A stretch of DNA of 64,000 nt. Origin: Ignavibacteria bacterium (lineage in GTDB: Bacteria > Bacteroidota > Ignavibacteria > Tepidaquicellales > OLB5). Made by a program: the position numbers and the translations under genes. Below the pieces are notes generated by a model. The model was given only the letters and a program-made list of their open reading frames with translations. It was not told where the DNA came from and did not search any database. This document shows positions 16,888 to 26,782 of this stretch, piece after piece; the first letter of the stretch is position 1, and each line of letters begins with the position of its first letter. The stretch covers positions 34,241 to 98,240 of the forward strand of contig JAUQWS010000024.1 in the NCBI GenBank assembly GCA_030835025.1. The letters are read 5' to 3'.

Positions 16888-19851
16888 ATGAGGCTATTTA
16901 ACCATTTCTTCTTAGCCCTTCTTCTTATACTGACATGTAAGGTTACGGAGACATATTCATCCGGCTCTGATTACTACGGCACAACAGGAAAAGTTGCCGG
17001 CGTTGTGAGAGACGATAAAGGTGAATTGCTGATCGGTGCGAGGGTAGAAATTGAGGGAACTCAGTTTCGGGCCGGGACCGATGAAAACGGAAAGTATGCT
17101 ATACTGAATGTTCCTGTAGGGACTTATTCTGTAAAGTGTACATATGTCGGTTACGATTCACAGATTCAAAATGACGTAAAAGTTAGTGCAGATTTGACCA
17201 CAGATCTTGATTTTACAATGACTGCAGGCGGTGTGACATTGGATACTTTTGTTGTTATAGCCAAAAGGAAGACGATCGATAACGGCAGCGGAAAGATCAT
17301 TGGGTCTGAATTCATAGAAAATACCGGTATCAGAGGTATCGAAAATATAGTTGCAAAGACATCCGGTGTTGTACAGGATGAAAAAGGCGGTAATATCAAT
17401 ATCAGAGGCGGCAGAACAGGTGAGACACAGGTTATTATTGACGGTGTTGTCACAAACAATCCTTTGGACAGGAATTCTACTGCAAATGTTTCTAACGGAG
17501 CACTTCAGGAGCTGGCAGTACTTACAGGCGGCTTTAGTGCAGAGTACGGTAACGTGCTTAGCGGCGTTATTAATGTTGTTACTAAATCAGCCACTACCGG
17601 TTATACAGGTTCGGTTGAAGTGATCTCTGATGTTGTTGCAGGCGATTACATAAAAACTAAATCACAGGGTTACAATATATACAGCGCAAGCATTGGCGGA
17701 CCCGTTATCCCTACCAAGAAATTATCAAAATACTGGAATGTCTTCGGAAGTTACGAAAGGCAATTCTTCCTGGTAGATCAGCCGGTACCAACTGATGTAG
17801 CAGAATTGTGGTCTACGGACGGAATCCTTCCCAACTTTTCAAGGGATGGACATTCATGGACTGCCAAGACCAATATCAGTATTGATGAGATGACCAAAGG
17901 AAAAGTCAAGATTCTTTTGACAGCAGGTTATCTTGGTAATATGGAAAAATCGCGTTTATGGACCGGTTCATTCGGACTATATAACTCTTATCATAATCCG
18001 AAAGTGGAAGATGAAAATCACCAGTTCTTCGGAAAGATAAACCAATCAATAGGCTCGAAGACTTTTTATGATCTGCAGGGTTCGTATATGGTTACAACTT
18101 ACAAAAGAGGTGATGGCATATACTATATAGATGAGACCTTCAAGGACCTGAACGGCCAGTGGAACTTCCCTTCACTTTTGGCATATGGTGATACCCTGGT
18201 TGTTCCGGGAATACCGGCACAAGGGTTCTCAATTTCTAACTCGGTCAATTCCGGCGTATTCAGAAATCCGGGAGATGTAAGCAGTTTGGCAGAGAAAAAG
18301 AAAACTGAGCAAATGTCATTTAACCTTGATTTTACTCACCAGATTCAGACAAAGAAATACGGTGATCATGAAATAAAGCTCGGCGGTGAGTACAAACAGT
18401 TCAAAGTCAGAAAATTCAGTGTTTCGCCGCTTGGCTATTCGACTGTCAATAACCCGAACAAATTTGCTGATTCCTCCGGCTTCAATATCAGGATGCCGGA
18501 TATTTATGAAAATGACGCAAACGGAAATTTTCTGGAAGCATTTGGCTATGACCCGTACGGTAATGAGATCGAAGACGATTACTTTGATCCTAACGGTATG
18601 AACATTGCTGAAGGTCCCAGGAAACCAAGGATAGGTGCATTCTACTTCCTTGATAAGATGGAATTTGATTATTTTAACACTAATGTGGGTATCAGGGTAG
18701 ACTACTTGGACCCTAACACATTATCACCTGTAGATTACAGGAATCTAAAAGGAGCTGATGGAGTTCTGAATCAGGATGACTACGTAAGCACTGAAAAGAC
18801 AATTTCGGTCAGCCCCAGACTTGGTTTTTCGTTCCCAATAACTGAAAAGACTATTTTCCATGCACAATACGGTAAGTTCATTCAGCTGCCGGCATTAGAG
18901 AACCTTTACACAAATCAGCGCGTTTTGAGAGATCTTGCTGATGGCGGAGTAGGATATTTTACTATCTTCAATAACCCGCTTTTGAAGCCTGAGAAGACAA
19001 CTGCGTATGAATTAGGTATAAAACACAGTGCCGGCGATTATGTAACTTTGGGATTGACTGCTTACTATAAGGAAACTTCAGACCTCATTCAGGCAAAAAA
19101 TATCAAGGCTTATGATCTTTCATACAGCTTTGCTATCTATGATAACGGTGATTTCGGAATAATCAGGGGTGTTGATTTCAGTCTTGATCTCAGAAGGATC
19201 AACAGATTGAGGGCATCTGTTTCCTATAGTCTTGCGTTTGCTTCCGGAACAGGTTCAGACTTGAATACATTAAGCAATGTTGCATACAATGGTGATGAAC
19301 CTCCAAAAATGCCTTCTGCTTTAAGCTTTGACCAGAGGCACACAGGATCGATCGAGCTTGATTACAGATGGGGAACAAATGATGTTCCGAAAGGTTTTGG
19401 AGGAGCAATTCTTTCGAGGCTTGGACTTAATGTTCTGTTCAGCTTTAACTCAGGCAGGCCTTATACTCCGCAGAATAATTCGACTGATCCGCTTGCTGTA
19501 GCTTCCGGATTACAGTCAAATCAGCCAAATGCACCGATTAATTCTGCATACTGGCCGTGGAATTACAGACTTGATCTGAAGCTTGATAAAAGCGTAAGGC
19601 TGTTCAACAAGCTTAATGCAAACATATATCTGCTTGCAATTAACGTTCTTGATCAGGAGCTTATTAATGGAGTATTTGCAGGATCAGGTGAACCGGGAAA
19701 TACCGGCTGGCTTGATAGCTTCCCCGGAAAACAATGGGCACTAGCAAACGGACCCGAAGCAGTCAGACTATATCAAATACGCTCGCATGCAATAAATAAT
19801 TTCGGTCCGCCAAGGCAAGTCAGGCTTGGATTTAGATTATTTTTTAATTAA
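16888..19851 (+). CDS. TonB-dependent outer-membrane receptor with carboxypeptidase-regulatory domain
   Basis: 987 aa. Signal peptide at residues 1-24, then a CarboxypepD_reg-like domain (about 33-118; GKVAGVVRDDKGELLIGARV). A TonB plug follows (about 130-235; NINIRGGRTGETQVIIDGV and GGFSAEYGNVLSGVINVVTKS), then a β-barrel ending in an aromatic residue context (VRLGFRLFFN). Such receptors use TonB energy for uptake or, in SusC-like systems, glycan import. It lacks an obvious SusD partner. The genes after it (a giant exported protein and a PorV-family protein, gaps 18 and 31 nt) suggest a dedicated module. A strong GGAGGT ribosome site fixes the start. Confidence 0.93.
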   Translation: MRLFNHFFLALLLILTCKVTETYSSGSDYYGTTGKVAGVVRDDKGELLIGARVEIEGTQFRAGTDENGKYAILNVPVGTYSVKCTYVGYDSQIQNDVKVSADLTTDLDFTMTAGGVTLDTFVVIAKRKTIDNGSGKIIGSEFIENTGIRGIENIVAKTSGVVQDEKGGNINIRGGRTGETQVIIDGVVTNNPLDRNSTANVSNGALQELAVLTGGFSAEYGNVLSGVINVVTKSATTGYTGSVEVISDVVAGDYIKTKSQGYNIYSASIGGPVIPTKKLSKYWNVFGSYERQFFLVDQPVPTDVAELWSTDGILPNFSRDGHSWTAKTNISIDEMTKGKVKILLTAGYLGNMEKSRLWTGSFGLYNSYHNPKVEDENHQFFGKINQSIGSKTFYDLQGSYMVTTYKRGDGIYYIDETFKDLNGQWNFPSLLAYGDTLVVPGIPAQGFSISNSVNSGVFRNPGDVSSLAEKKKTEQMSFNLDFTHQIQTKKYGDHEIKLGGEYKQFKVRKFSVSPLGYSTVNNPNKFADSSGFNIRMPDIYENDANGNFLEAFGYDPYGNEIEDDYFDPNGMNIAEGPRKPRIGAFYFLDKMEFDYFNTNVGIRVDYLDPNTLSPVDYRNLKGADGVLNQDDYVSTEKTISVSPRLGFSFPITEKTIFHAQYGKFIQLPALENLYTNQRVLRDLADGGVGYFTIFNNPLLKPEKTTAYELGIKHSAGDYVTLGLTAYYKETSDLIQAKNIKAYDLSYSFAIYDNGDFGIIRGVDFSLDLRRINRLRASVSYSLAFASGTGSDLNTLSNVAYNGDEPPKMPSALSFDQRHTGSIELDYRWGTNDVPKGFGGAILSRLGLNVLFSFNSGRPYTPQNNSTDPLAVASGLQSNQPNAPINSAYWPWNYRLDLKLDKSVRLFNKLNANIYLLAINVLDQELINGVFAGSGEPGNTGWLDSFPGKQWALANGPEAVRLYQIRSHAINNFGPPRQVRLGFRLFFN

Positions 19852-19869
19852 AATCTAATATGAAAAATC

Positions 19870-22800
19870 ATGAATAATTATATTTTGAAAAATAAACTAA
19901 TAATACTCCTGATATTATGCCTTGCTTATAGTTTTACAGCATATGCAGGTGAGCATAGGGACAGGAGAACAACAAAGGTTGTGCCCTATACTGATTCACG
20001 TGCAGGTATAGAGCAATTATTTATGCAGGGTAATAATATAAACACAACTTTCAGGTCTGATGGAATTTTTAATTATGACTGGATCACTTTTACTGATAAA
20101 GATGCCGGTATGATCTGGCCTGTTACGTCCAGTTCCAGAAAGACAGTTAATTTTACATCAGGTATCTGGGTCGGCGGTAAAGTAAACGGACAGATAAGAA
20201 CTGCAATTGCAGCTTATGCCTCGCATTTTACGCCGGGTGATATCCCTGTTTTAGGACAAGTCACTCCTCAGTCAGTTTGTAACGACCCGAGATTCAGGAT
20301 TTATTACGTTCAGCTTACCGATCCTACTTTGGTAAACGGAGGTTCAAAAACAAAAATAGCTGGCGGAAGAAACTACAATTTTGAATTTGATCCATGGTCA
20401 GCCTGGCCGATAGATCTTGGTGCACCTTACGTAGAGGTCAATAACATACCTGGTTATCAACCGGGTATAGGTAGTGACAGGCCGGGTATCGGCAACAGTG
20501 AAGCAATTCCGGATGAAATTTCGTTTATGGTTTACCAGGATTATAGTAATTGTACAAACAATATACATAATTCCGAAATTTCGCTTCCCGGCGGTACTTT
20601 ACCACTCGGATGCCAGGTGCAGCAAATAGCCTTTAATTTCAATTCACCCGGTTTAACAGATATGTATTTTGTTAAATGGAAGGTTATTAACAGAAGCGCA
20701 AATACATGGGACAGCACTTACATTTCGGTTTTTGATGATGCAGATATCGGAAGCGGTTCCTGCGGTTCTTCTGATGATGCTGTTGGATGTGATACGGCGC
20801 AGAATGTAGGTTATGTATATAACGGAGACAATAATGACTGCAATTATGGTGAAGCACCGCCTGCCACAGGCTACAAGTATTTGCAGAGCCCGCTGGTTTA
20901 TACAGGCAATCCGAATGATACAGTGCGTTTGCCATACGAGACACTAATTGGATATGTTGCATTGGGATTGACCGGATTCAATTTCTTTACAAATTCCAAC
21001 CCTGATCAATGTTTGAATGATCCTGATGAATACGTTGCTGGATATAACTTTATGAAAGGATTAGATGGCTGCGGACGCACAAAATTGAATCCGTTTACCG
21101 GTCAGCCGACATTATTTTCATATGACGGAAATGCATGTACAAGGACAGGTACCAATAACTGGTTTGATAGTGCATCACCGCCGCGTGATGTAAGATTCAT
21201 GCAGAATTCGGGTCCTTTTACAATGCATTCAGGCGATACACAGATCGTTGTAATCGGCAGTTTTGTAGGCAAGGGAGGAAATAATATCCAAAGTCTTTGC
21301 GTACTTCTGAATAATGCTGCAAGAGTGCAGAGAATTTATGATTTGAATTTCAGGTCTATTCCTCTTCCTCCGCCACCTCAGGTTAATGCTGTTGCAGACG
21401 GCGACGGAAAAGTAACTCTTTATTGGGGGAGTATTTCAGAACCCTATCATGCATTTGATGCTATCGATCTGACAGGATATTGGGACTTCCAGGGTTACGA
21501 AGTTTACCAGATCAGGCCCGGAACAGGCGGCGATAATGAATCAGACAGAAGACTTATCGCAGTCTATGATATAGTTGACAGCATAACGACTGTTTGGGAT
21601 AGTCTTGAGGTCCTGCAGCCAAATGGAAATACGGAAATAGAAGTTAAGCCAACTGCGATCGGAACAAACTCAGGTATTTCCAGGCATATTGTGCTGACAC
21701 AAAACGCGTTTCCTCCGGGCGTTAATAATTTCTTTATTAACGGTCAGTCTTATAAATTTGCTGTTGTTGCATACGGAGTGAACAAGAATGCACTGAAACC
21801 TGCAAAAGTGCTTAAGAACACCATATCGTCTCAGATTATTGAAGTTATCCCGAATTATCCTGCTTTGGGAACAGAATTCACAAACAGGAATCTAGATACT
21901 TTAGTAACAGACAGAACGGATAGAGGTTTTGTTCCTATAGTTATAGATCCCAAGAGGGTGATAACTGCAACATACAAGCAGATATTCAAAAATGATGTTG
22001 GGTACAGCATAGTAAGGGTTATTAATAACTCACAGGTTGATACGATAGTAGGTTATTCCACAAATAGGGCAATACAGAATAACGATGCGTATGTAATTGA
22101 TGGGATACTCTTCAAGGCTGATACGATAGCAAGAGTAAACTATGGCGTTATAAGAGATCCGTCTCCGACTTCTCAAACCTCCGGAAGGGGCTGGACTTAT
22201 TCGGGTTCGAATCTGAATTTTGCCGGCGTGGATACTGCTGGACTTACAGCAGCATATCCAACAGGCAATTATAAGGCAATGCAAAGTATGTCTATGGGAC
22301 TCAGCTGGGCTTCAGGAAGTAACTTCAAATCAGGGTTCAACAGTAAGATCGATACAGGAACATTCCTAAAGACTTACAGCTTGAAGAGAGTGAAGATCAC
22401 TTTCGGGCAGACTCAAAAGGCTTACAGATACAGAGGTGCAGTTAATAACTCGCCGTACCAGGATTATGTTGATGTTCCGTTCAAAGTGGAAATTGATGAT
22501 CCGCTGGATACGAACACCAATGTTCCAAGGCAGGTTAACATTGCATTCTTTGACGGAGACTCAAGCGGTACGTGGAATCCGAAAGCTTCTCCGTATGGCG
22601 GACTTGAAATGGTATATATATTTTACTCTAATTATTCTGAGTCACCAAATACGTTTTACACAACAAAAAATATAAACTTCACCACACAGTTCAGGAACAC
22701 TGATTGTATGTATATATGGTGGCCACGGCTTCTGAATAACGGCCCGGCTTTCCAGAGCGGAGATATACTCAGAATCATTCCGTACACTGTATATAAGTAT

Positions 22801-23205
22801 CAGCAGAGTCCCGGAACAATAACGGTGACAACGGCATCAACTACAGCTCCTATTATTGGAAGTATAGAATTAGCAGCTAGCAGAAGCGAACTGGAAAAAG
22901 TCAGAGTAGTGCCTAATCCTTATTATGGCGGTCATGCTCAAGAAACCAGTCCGTTTGACAGGTTCGTGAAATTTATGAATATGCCTAAAGAGGCAAACAT
23001 TTATATTTATTCATTGAACGGTAACTTGGTAAGGCAGATAAATAAGAATGACAATAGCACAACAATTAATTGGGATTTGTTGAATACAGATAGAATTCCG
23101 GTTGCAAGCGGTATCTACATTGCTTTCATAGATGCACCGGGAATCGGGACAAAGACCATTAAACTTGCTATATTTACGCCTGAAGAAAGATTAGATGCAT
23201 TCTAA
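19870..23205 (+). CDS. Giant exported protein with variant T9SS-like C-terminus
   Basis: 1111 aa. Signal peptide at residues 1-27 (ending TAYAG). I recognise no enzymatic domain. The body is β-rich with fibronectin-like stretches, for example PQVNAVADGDGKVTLYWG near residue 505. The C-terminus resembles a T9SS sorting domain: VRVVPNPYYGG, IYSLNGNLVRQI, then VASGIYIAFIDAPG. However, it ends TKTIKLAIFTPEERLDAF instead of the usual short basic tail. The placement between a TonB-dependent receptor and a PorV-family protein suggests it is the exported or surface-anchored cargo of that module. Function unknown. Confidence 0.85.
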   Translation: MNNYILKNKLIILLILCLAYSFTAYAGEHRDRRTTKVVPYTDSRAGIEQLFMQGNNINTTFRSDGIFNYDWITFTDKDAGMIWPVTSSSRKTVNFTSGIWVGGKVNGQIRTAIAAYASHFTPGDIPVLGQVTPQSVCNDPRFRIYYVQLTDPTLVNGGSKTKIAGGRNYNFEFDPWSAWPIDLGAPYVEVNNIPGYQPGIGSDRPGIGNSEAIPDEISFMVYQDYSNCTNNIHNSEISLPGGTLPLGCQVQQIAFNFNSPGLTDMYFVKWKVINRSANTWDSTYISVFDDADIGSGSCGSSDDAVGCDTAQNVGYVYNGDNNDCNYGEAPPATGYKYLQSPLVYTGNPNDTVRLPYETLIGYVALGLTGFNFFTNSNPDQCLNDPDEYVAGYNFMKGLDGCGRTKLNPFTGQPTLFSYDGNACTRTGTNNWFDSASPPRDVRFMQNSGPFTMHSGDTQIVVIGSFVGKGGNNIQSLCVLLNNAARVQRIYDLNFRSIPLPPPPQVNAVADGDGKVTLYWGSISEPYHAFDAIDLTGYWDFQGYEVYQIRPGTGGDNESDRRLIAVYDIVDSITTVWDSLEVLQPNGNTEIEVKPTAIGTNSGISRHIVLTQNAFPPGVNNFFINGQSYKFAVVAYGVNKNALKPAKVLKNTISSQIIEVIPNYPALGTEFTNRNLDTLVTDRTDRGFVPIVIDPKRVITATYKQIFKNDVGYSIVRVINNSQVDTIVGYSTNRAIQNNDAYVIDGILFKADTIARVNYGVIRDPSPTSQTSGRGWTYSGSNLNFAGVDTAGLTAAYPTGNYKAMQSMSMGLSWASGSNFKSGFNSKIDTGTFLKTYSLKRVKITFGQTQKAYRYRGAVNNSPYQDYVDVPFKVEIDDPLDTNTNVPRQVNIAFFDGDSSGTWNPKASPYGGLEMVYIFYSNYSESPNTFYTTKNINFTTQFRNTDCMYIWWPRLLNNGPAFQSGDILRIIPYTVYKYQQSPGTITVTTASTTAPIIGSIELAASRSELEKVRVVPNPYYGGHAQETSPFDRFVKFMNMPKEANIYIYSLNGNLVRQINKNDNSTTINWDLLNTDRIPVASGIYIAFIDAPGIGTKTIKLAIFTPEERLDAF

Positions 23206-23236
23206 ACACTTTGAAAAATTAAAGGAGCACTAAATA

Positions 23237-24301
23237 ATGAAATCATATAATATAATAAAACTGGCTGCTAAAATAGCATTGTTTGCTGTTATCATTGTTG
23301 GCAGCGTTAACTTTGCAGGAGACCGCAGTAAGTACGGTACTTCTGCGGCACCGGAATTGCTGATCCCGGTGGGTTCCCGCGGTACATCGCTCAGCGGTTC
23401 AATGATATCATCTATTACCGGACTTGAATCCATGTATTGGAATCCGGCCGGATTATCATTGATGAACTCGAGAACAGAAATACTTGCATCACATCTGCGT
23501 TATATTGCAGATATTGATGTTAATTATGTCGCAGGTGCAGTTGACCTGGGAAACATCGGTGTAATTGGAGCAAGTCTTAAGAGCATTGGCTTTGGAGACG
23601 AACTGGTTACAACACTTGAGAGCCCGGACGGGACCGGAGAAACATGGTCACCTATATATTTGACGACTTCCATTTCATATGCCAGAAAGATGTCGGATAA
23701 GATATTATTCGGTACCACTGTAAAAGTGATCTATGAGCAGATACTTACTGTTTCTGCAACCGGATTCGCTTTTGATTTCGGTCTTCAGTATCTTGCCGGA
23801 AAATCCGGTCTAAGATTCGGTGTAGCACTTAAGAATTTCGGGCCTTCAATGAGATTCGACGGCCTGGGATTGGATCAGTACTACGCTCCGGCCGGAACAG
23901 TTGGCGGAGCTACAAACGAGCCTAGAAGAGTAACTCTTCAGGACTTTGCATTGCCAACTACGCTTGAGATCGGACTATCTTATGATCTGCCGATCGGGAA
24001 GAAGAATAATGTACAATTATCCACAACTTTCCAGAATAATAACTTCTCAAGTGATGAATACAGGGTTGGACTGGAATATAACTATAACAATTACGTCTTC
24101 TTAAGGGGCGCATACGCTTTTACCCCGGATTACAAAGAAGAAGATGGATTAACGAAGAAAGACCAGAACATTTTTGGCCCGACTTTTGGTATGGGACTCC
24201 AGTATCCCTTTGGCTCTGTAAGATTGGGATTTGATTACGCTTACAGGATCACTGAGAGGTTTGACGGAAACCAATGGTTCTCTTTGACAGTAGGTTTCTG
24301 A
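23237..24301 (+). CDS. PorV/PorQ-family outer-membrane protein
   Basis: 354 aa. An N-terminal signal peptide (about 1-28) is followed by a FadL/PorV-type barrel. The N-terminal block with AAPELLIPVGSRGTSLSGS, then GLESMYWNPAGLS, is diagnostic of the PorV/PorQ (UPF0164) group. PorV escorts T9SS cargo at the outer membrane, while PorQ-like members have less clear roles. The last residues (WFSLTVGF) end in Phe as expected for a barrel. AAAGGAG precedes the ATG. Genomes of this lineage often encode several paralogs, so this copy may serve the adjacent 1111-aa protein rather than the whole secretion system. A terminator follows. Confidence 0.9.
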   Translation: MKSYNIIKLAAKIALFAVIIVGSVNFAGDRSKYGTSAAPELLIPVGSRGTSLSGSMISSITGLESMYWNPAGLSLMNSRTEILASHLRYIADIDVNYVAGAVDLGNIGVIGASLKSIGFGDELVTTLESPDGTGETWSPIYLTTSISYARKMSDKILFGTTVKVIYEQILTVSATGFAFDFGLQYLAGKSGLRFGVALKNFGPSMRFDGLGLDQYYAPAGTVGGATNEPRRVTLQDFALPTTLEIGLSYDLPIGKKNNVQLSTTFQNNNFSSDEYRVGLEYNYNNYVFLRGAYAFTPDYKEEDGLTKKDQNIFGPTFGMGLQYPFGSVRLGFDYAYRITERFDGNQWFSLTVGF

Positions 24302-24323
24302 TTTCTTAAACATAACTATTGAC

Positions 24324-24362
24324 CAAAATGCCATTCGCGTTCCGTGGATGGCATTTTGTTTT
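24324..24362 (+). terminator. Terminator after the PorV-family gene
   Basis: An 11-bp perfect stem, CAAAATGCCAT (24324-24334) with ATGGCATTTTG (24348-24358), closes a 13-nt loop; TTTTAAAA follows. Confidence 0.85.
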
Positions 24363-24383
24363 AAAAACATTTCATCTTATTAA

Positions 24384-25748
24384 ATGAACAGATATTTCGT
24401 TTTATTGTTGATGCTGTTTTCGGGTGTAATTTTCAATTCAAGGGCAGATGATGTATTCCCTTTTAATTATGATTATTCGGTTTTCAGGGAAGAATCTTCG
24501 AATGTTTTTGTTGAATTTTATTACGCTTTCGATCCGCACCAGCTTACGTTTCTGAAAACAGGTGCCGGATTTGAAGCAAGCGGCAGGATTGAACTCCAGA
24601 TCGTCAGGAAGAGTGATTCGAAACTGATCACAAAGGACTTCAAGGTACCCCTTGTGCTTACGGATACAAGCGGAACCAACAGAGATGTCAAATTGACAGG
24701 ACAGATCAATATGATATTTGAATCAGGGGTCTATGATATGAAGCTGAAAGCTAGTGATTTTAATGACCCCAAAAGAGTCTCAGAATCTGAAGAAACAATG
24801 AACCTTGCTGCTTACCCATCGGATAGGGTATCTATCAGCAGCATACAGCTCAGTACCGGAATAGTCAAATCAAGCGATGTGAACAGCATTTTTTACAAGA
24901 ATACCCTTGAGGTCACACCTAACCCAGCGGCACTATTTGGGAACAACATATCTAGAGTTCATTACTACGCAGAGATCTATGGCATAAATAAGAAAGAATT
25001 GGGAGAAAAATATTCAGTTTTTGTTAATATTGAGGATAATTTGGGCAAAGAGATGAAAGGTTCCGGAAAGAGTTTTGATGTGAAGACGGATACTAAAGTA
25101 GAGTTCGGATCAATTGATATCGGTGAGCTTCCTTCAAACAAGTACACTCTTTTGATAAAAATCCTGGATTCAAAAGAAAAAGAAATTACCAGGGTAACAA
25201 AGTTCTTTTATGTCTACAACAGCAATGTAACCGTTCCGCAGAAAGACCTCACCGATTTTGAGCAGGAATACCTGCTTAGTGAATACCCCGGATTGAAGGA
25301 AGAACAGGTTCAGGATGAATTTGAAAAGGTGATCTACCTGATGTCTGATATACAGAAGGACCAGTATAAGAGCCTTAAGAGCACAGATGCACGTAAAATG
25401 TACATGTATAAGTTCTGGAAAGGTTTAGAAAAAGTACTAACAAAAAAGGAATATCTTGCAAGGATTGAATTCGGAAACAAGAATTTCAAGAGTGATTTTA
25501 GAGAAGGCTGGAAGTCAGATAGAGGAAGGGTGTACGCAATTTACGGAAAATATGATGAAATAGAGCGCTTTCCTTATGAAGGTTCAACACGTGCTTATGA
25601 AATATGGACATATAATGTCGTTCAGGGCGGTATTACATTTATCTTTATCGATATGAGCGCAGGTTATGGGGATTATATACTAGTCCATTCTACTGCACAG
25701 AATGAAATTAGAGATGACCAGTGGCAGGAAAAACTAAGCATTAAGTAA
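24384..25748 (+). CDS. GWxTD-domain exported protein
   Basis: 454 aa. Signal peptide at residues 1-21 (MNRYFVLLLMLFSGVIFNSRA). The C-terminal third carries the GWxTD hallmark region: EGWKSDRGRVYAIYGKYDEIER at about 373-394, then YEIWTY. This copy reads GWKSD where the domain name gives GWxTD. The domain is widespread in Chlorobiota, Ignavibacteria, Acidobacteria and Bacteroidota exported proteins, but no biochemical role is established as far as I know. The first 280 residues are β-rich and may form Ig-like domains. The gene begins 22 nt after the preceding terminator, so its promoter may overlap that structure. It has its own terminator downstream. Confidence 0.85.
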   Translation: MNRYFVLLLMLFSGVIFNSRADDVFPFNYDYSVFREESSNVFVEFYYAFDPHQLTFLKTGAGFEASGRIELQIVRKSDSKLITKDFKVPLVLTDTSGTNRDVKLTGQINMIFESGVYDMKLKASDFNDPKRVSESEETMNLAAYPSDRVSISSIQLSTGIVKSSDVNSIFYKNTLEVTPNPAALFGNNISRVHYYAEIYGINKKELGEKYSVFVNIEDNLGKEMKGSGKSFDVKTDTKVEFGSIDIGELPSNKYTLLIKILDSKEKEITRVTKFFYVYNSNVTVPQKDLTDFEQEYLLSEYPGLKEEQVQDEFEKVIYLMSDIQKDQYKSLKSTDARKMYMYKFWKGLEKVLTKKEYLARIEFGNKNFKSDFREGWKSDRGRVYAIYGKYDEIERFPYEGSTRAYEIWTYNVVQGGITFIFIDMSAGYGDYILVHSTAQNEIRDDQWQEKLSIK

Positions 25749-25754
25749 CAAGCT

Positions 25755-25785
25755 AAAAAGCCGGTTCTGAACCGGCTTTTTTATT
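25755..25785 (+). terminator. Terminator after the GWxTD gene
   Basis: A 12-bp perfect stem, AAAAAGCCGGTT (25755-25766) with AACCGGCTTTTT (25770-25781), has a 3-nt loop and a T tract. Confidence 0.93.
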
Positions 25786-25850
25786 GATTATGTTTAGGAT
25801 TTAAACAAAGTAAAATAATTAGGATATTAGCTGATTGTAAAGATAGCAAT

Positions 25851-26774
25851 TTGTTTAAATACCGATATCACATAATCATAGCGTCATTTGCACTCTCTGC
25901 AGTACTCTGGCTTTCCCTCAATCTTAACCAGGTATATGAGATCGAAAAATCTGTTCCCATAAAGATCAGCGTTAATGAGCCTTTTTCGCCTTCGGGAAAT
26001 ATCCCGCTCAATCTGGATGTGAAATTCAGGGGAGCCGGGTGGAATCTTATCAGACTTTTTACTTCGCTTAACCTTGAATTCAACTATGAAGTAAATGCGA
26101 AGAAAAAAGAAAACTTTATTATACTTACCAAAGATTACTTAAACAATAATCTGGGATTGTCACAGAATCTGAGTATAATTTCTGTATACCCTGAAACCCT
26201 TTTTGTCAGGATCGAAGATTATGAAGAGAAGTATGTTTCAATAAAACCGCGCCTTACAGTTAACTGCATGGAAGGTTATCAAATGGTTGGCCGGCCGATA
26301 GTTGAGCCGGACAGTATCAAGATCGGTGGTGCAGTTGATATTCTGAAGAATCTGCATAATCTATCAACCAAAGATATGGTATTCAACAATGTTAATGCAA
26401 ATATCTTTACGAGTGTCGGGCTTTCTGACAGCCTTTCTAATATGTTAAGATTAACCCAGAATGAAGTAACTTTGGCAGTGAACATTGAATTGACAGCGGA
26501 AAAGGAATTTCGCAACATCGAAATAAGAATACCCAATGTTCCTCCAGATAAAGAGGTTCTCTTGATCCCTCAGAGTATCAACGTTCAGCTGAAGGGCGGA
26601 GTGAATCAGTTAGCTGCAGTGGATAACAGCAAGATCAGAGCAGGAATTGATTACAACAAGATCCTGGCGGATACAAGCGGGTCCCTTATACCGTATTTCG
26701 AGCTGCCAGAAGGATGTACAGTTATCAGCTTCAAACCCGAAACTATTCAGTATGTCATTAAGAAAAAATCCTGA
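25851..26774 (+). CDS. YbbR-like (CdaR-type) membrane-anchored protein
   Basis: 307 aa from a TTG start. One N-terminal transmembrane segment (YHIIIASFALSAVLWLSLN, about residues 5-23) anchors a periplasmic region with several YbbR-like β-domains; the strongest is near 165-260 (IKIGGAVDILKNL, then VNIELTAEKEFRNIEIRI). In Firmicutes the YbbR protein CdaR binds and tunes the c-di-AMP cyclase CdaA. In many Bacteroidota ybbR lies beside cdaA, which is not here. The 8-nt gap to the CPBP gene makes it the first gene of a long operon. Confidence 0.82.
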   Translation: MFKYRYHIIIASFALSAVLWLSLNLNQVYEIEKSVPIKISVNEPFSPSGNIPLNLDVKFRGAGWNLIRLFTSLNLEFNYEVNAKKKENFIILTKDYLNNNLGLSQNLSIISVYPETLFVRIEDYEEKYVSIKPRLTVNCMEGYQMVGRPIVEPDSIKIGGAVDILKNLHNLSTKDMVFNNVNANIFTSVGLSDSLSNMLRLTQNEVTLAVNIELTAEKEFRNIEIRIPNVPPDKEVLLIPQSINVQLKGGVNQLAAVDNSKIRAGIDYNKILADTSGSLIPYFELPEGCTVISFKPETIQYVIKKKS

Positions 26775-26782
26775 GCAAACCG

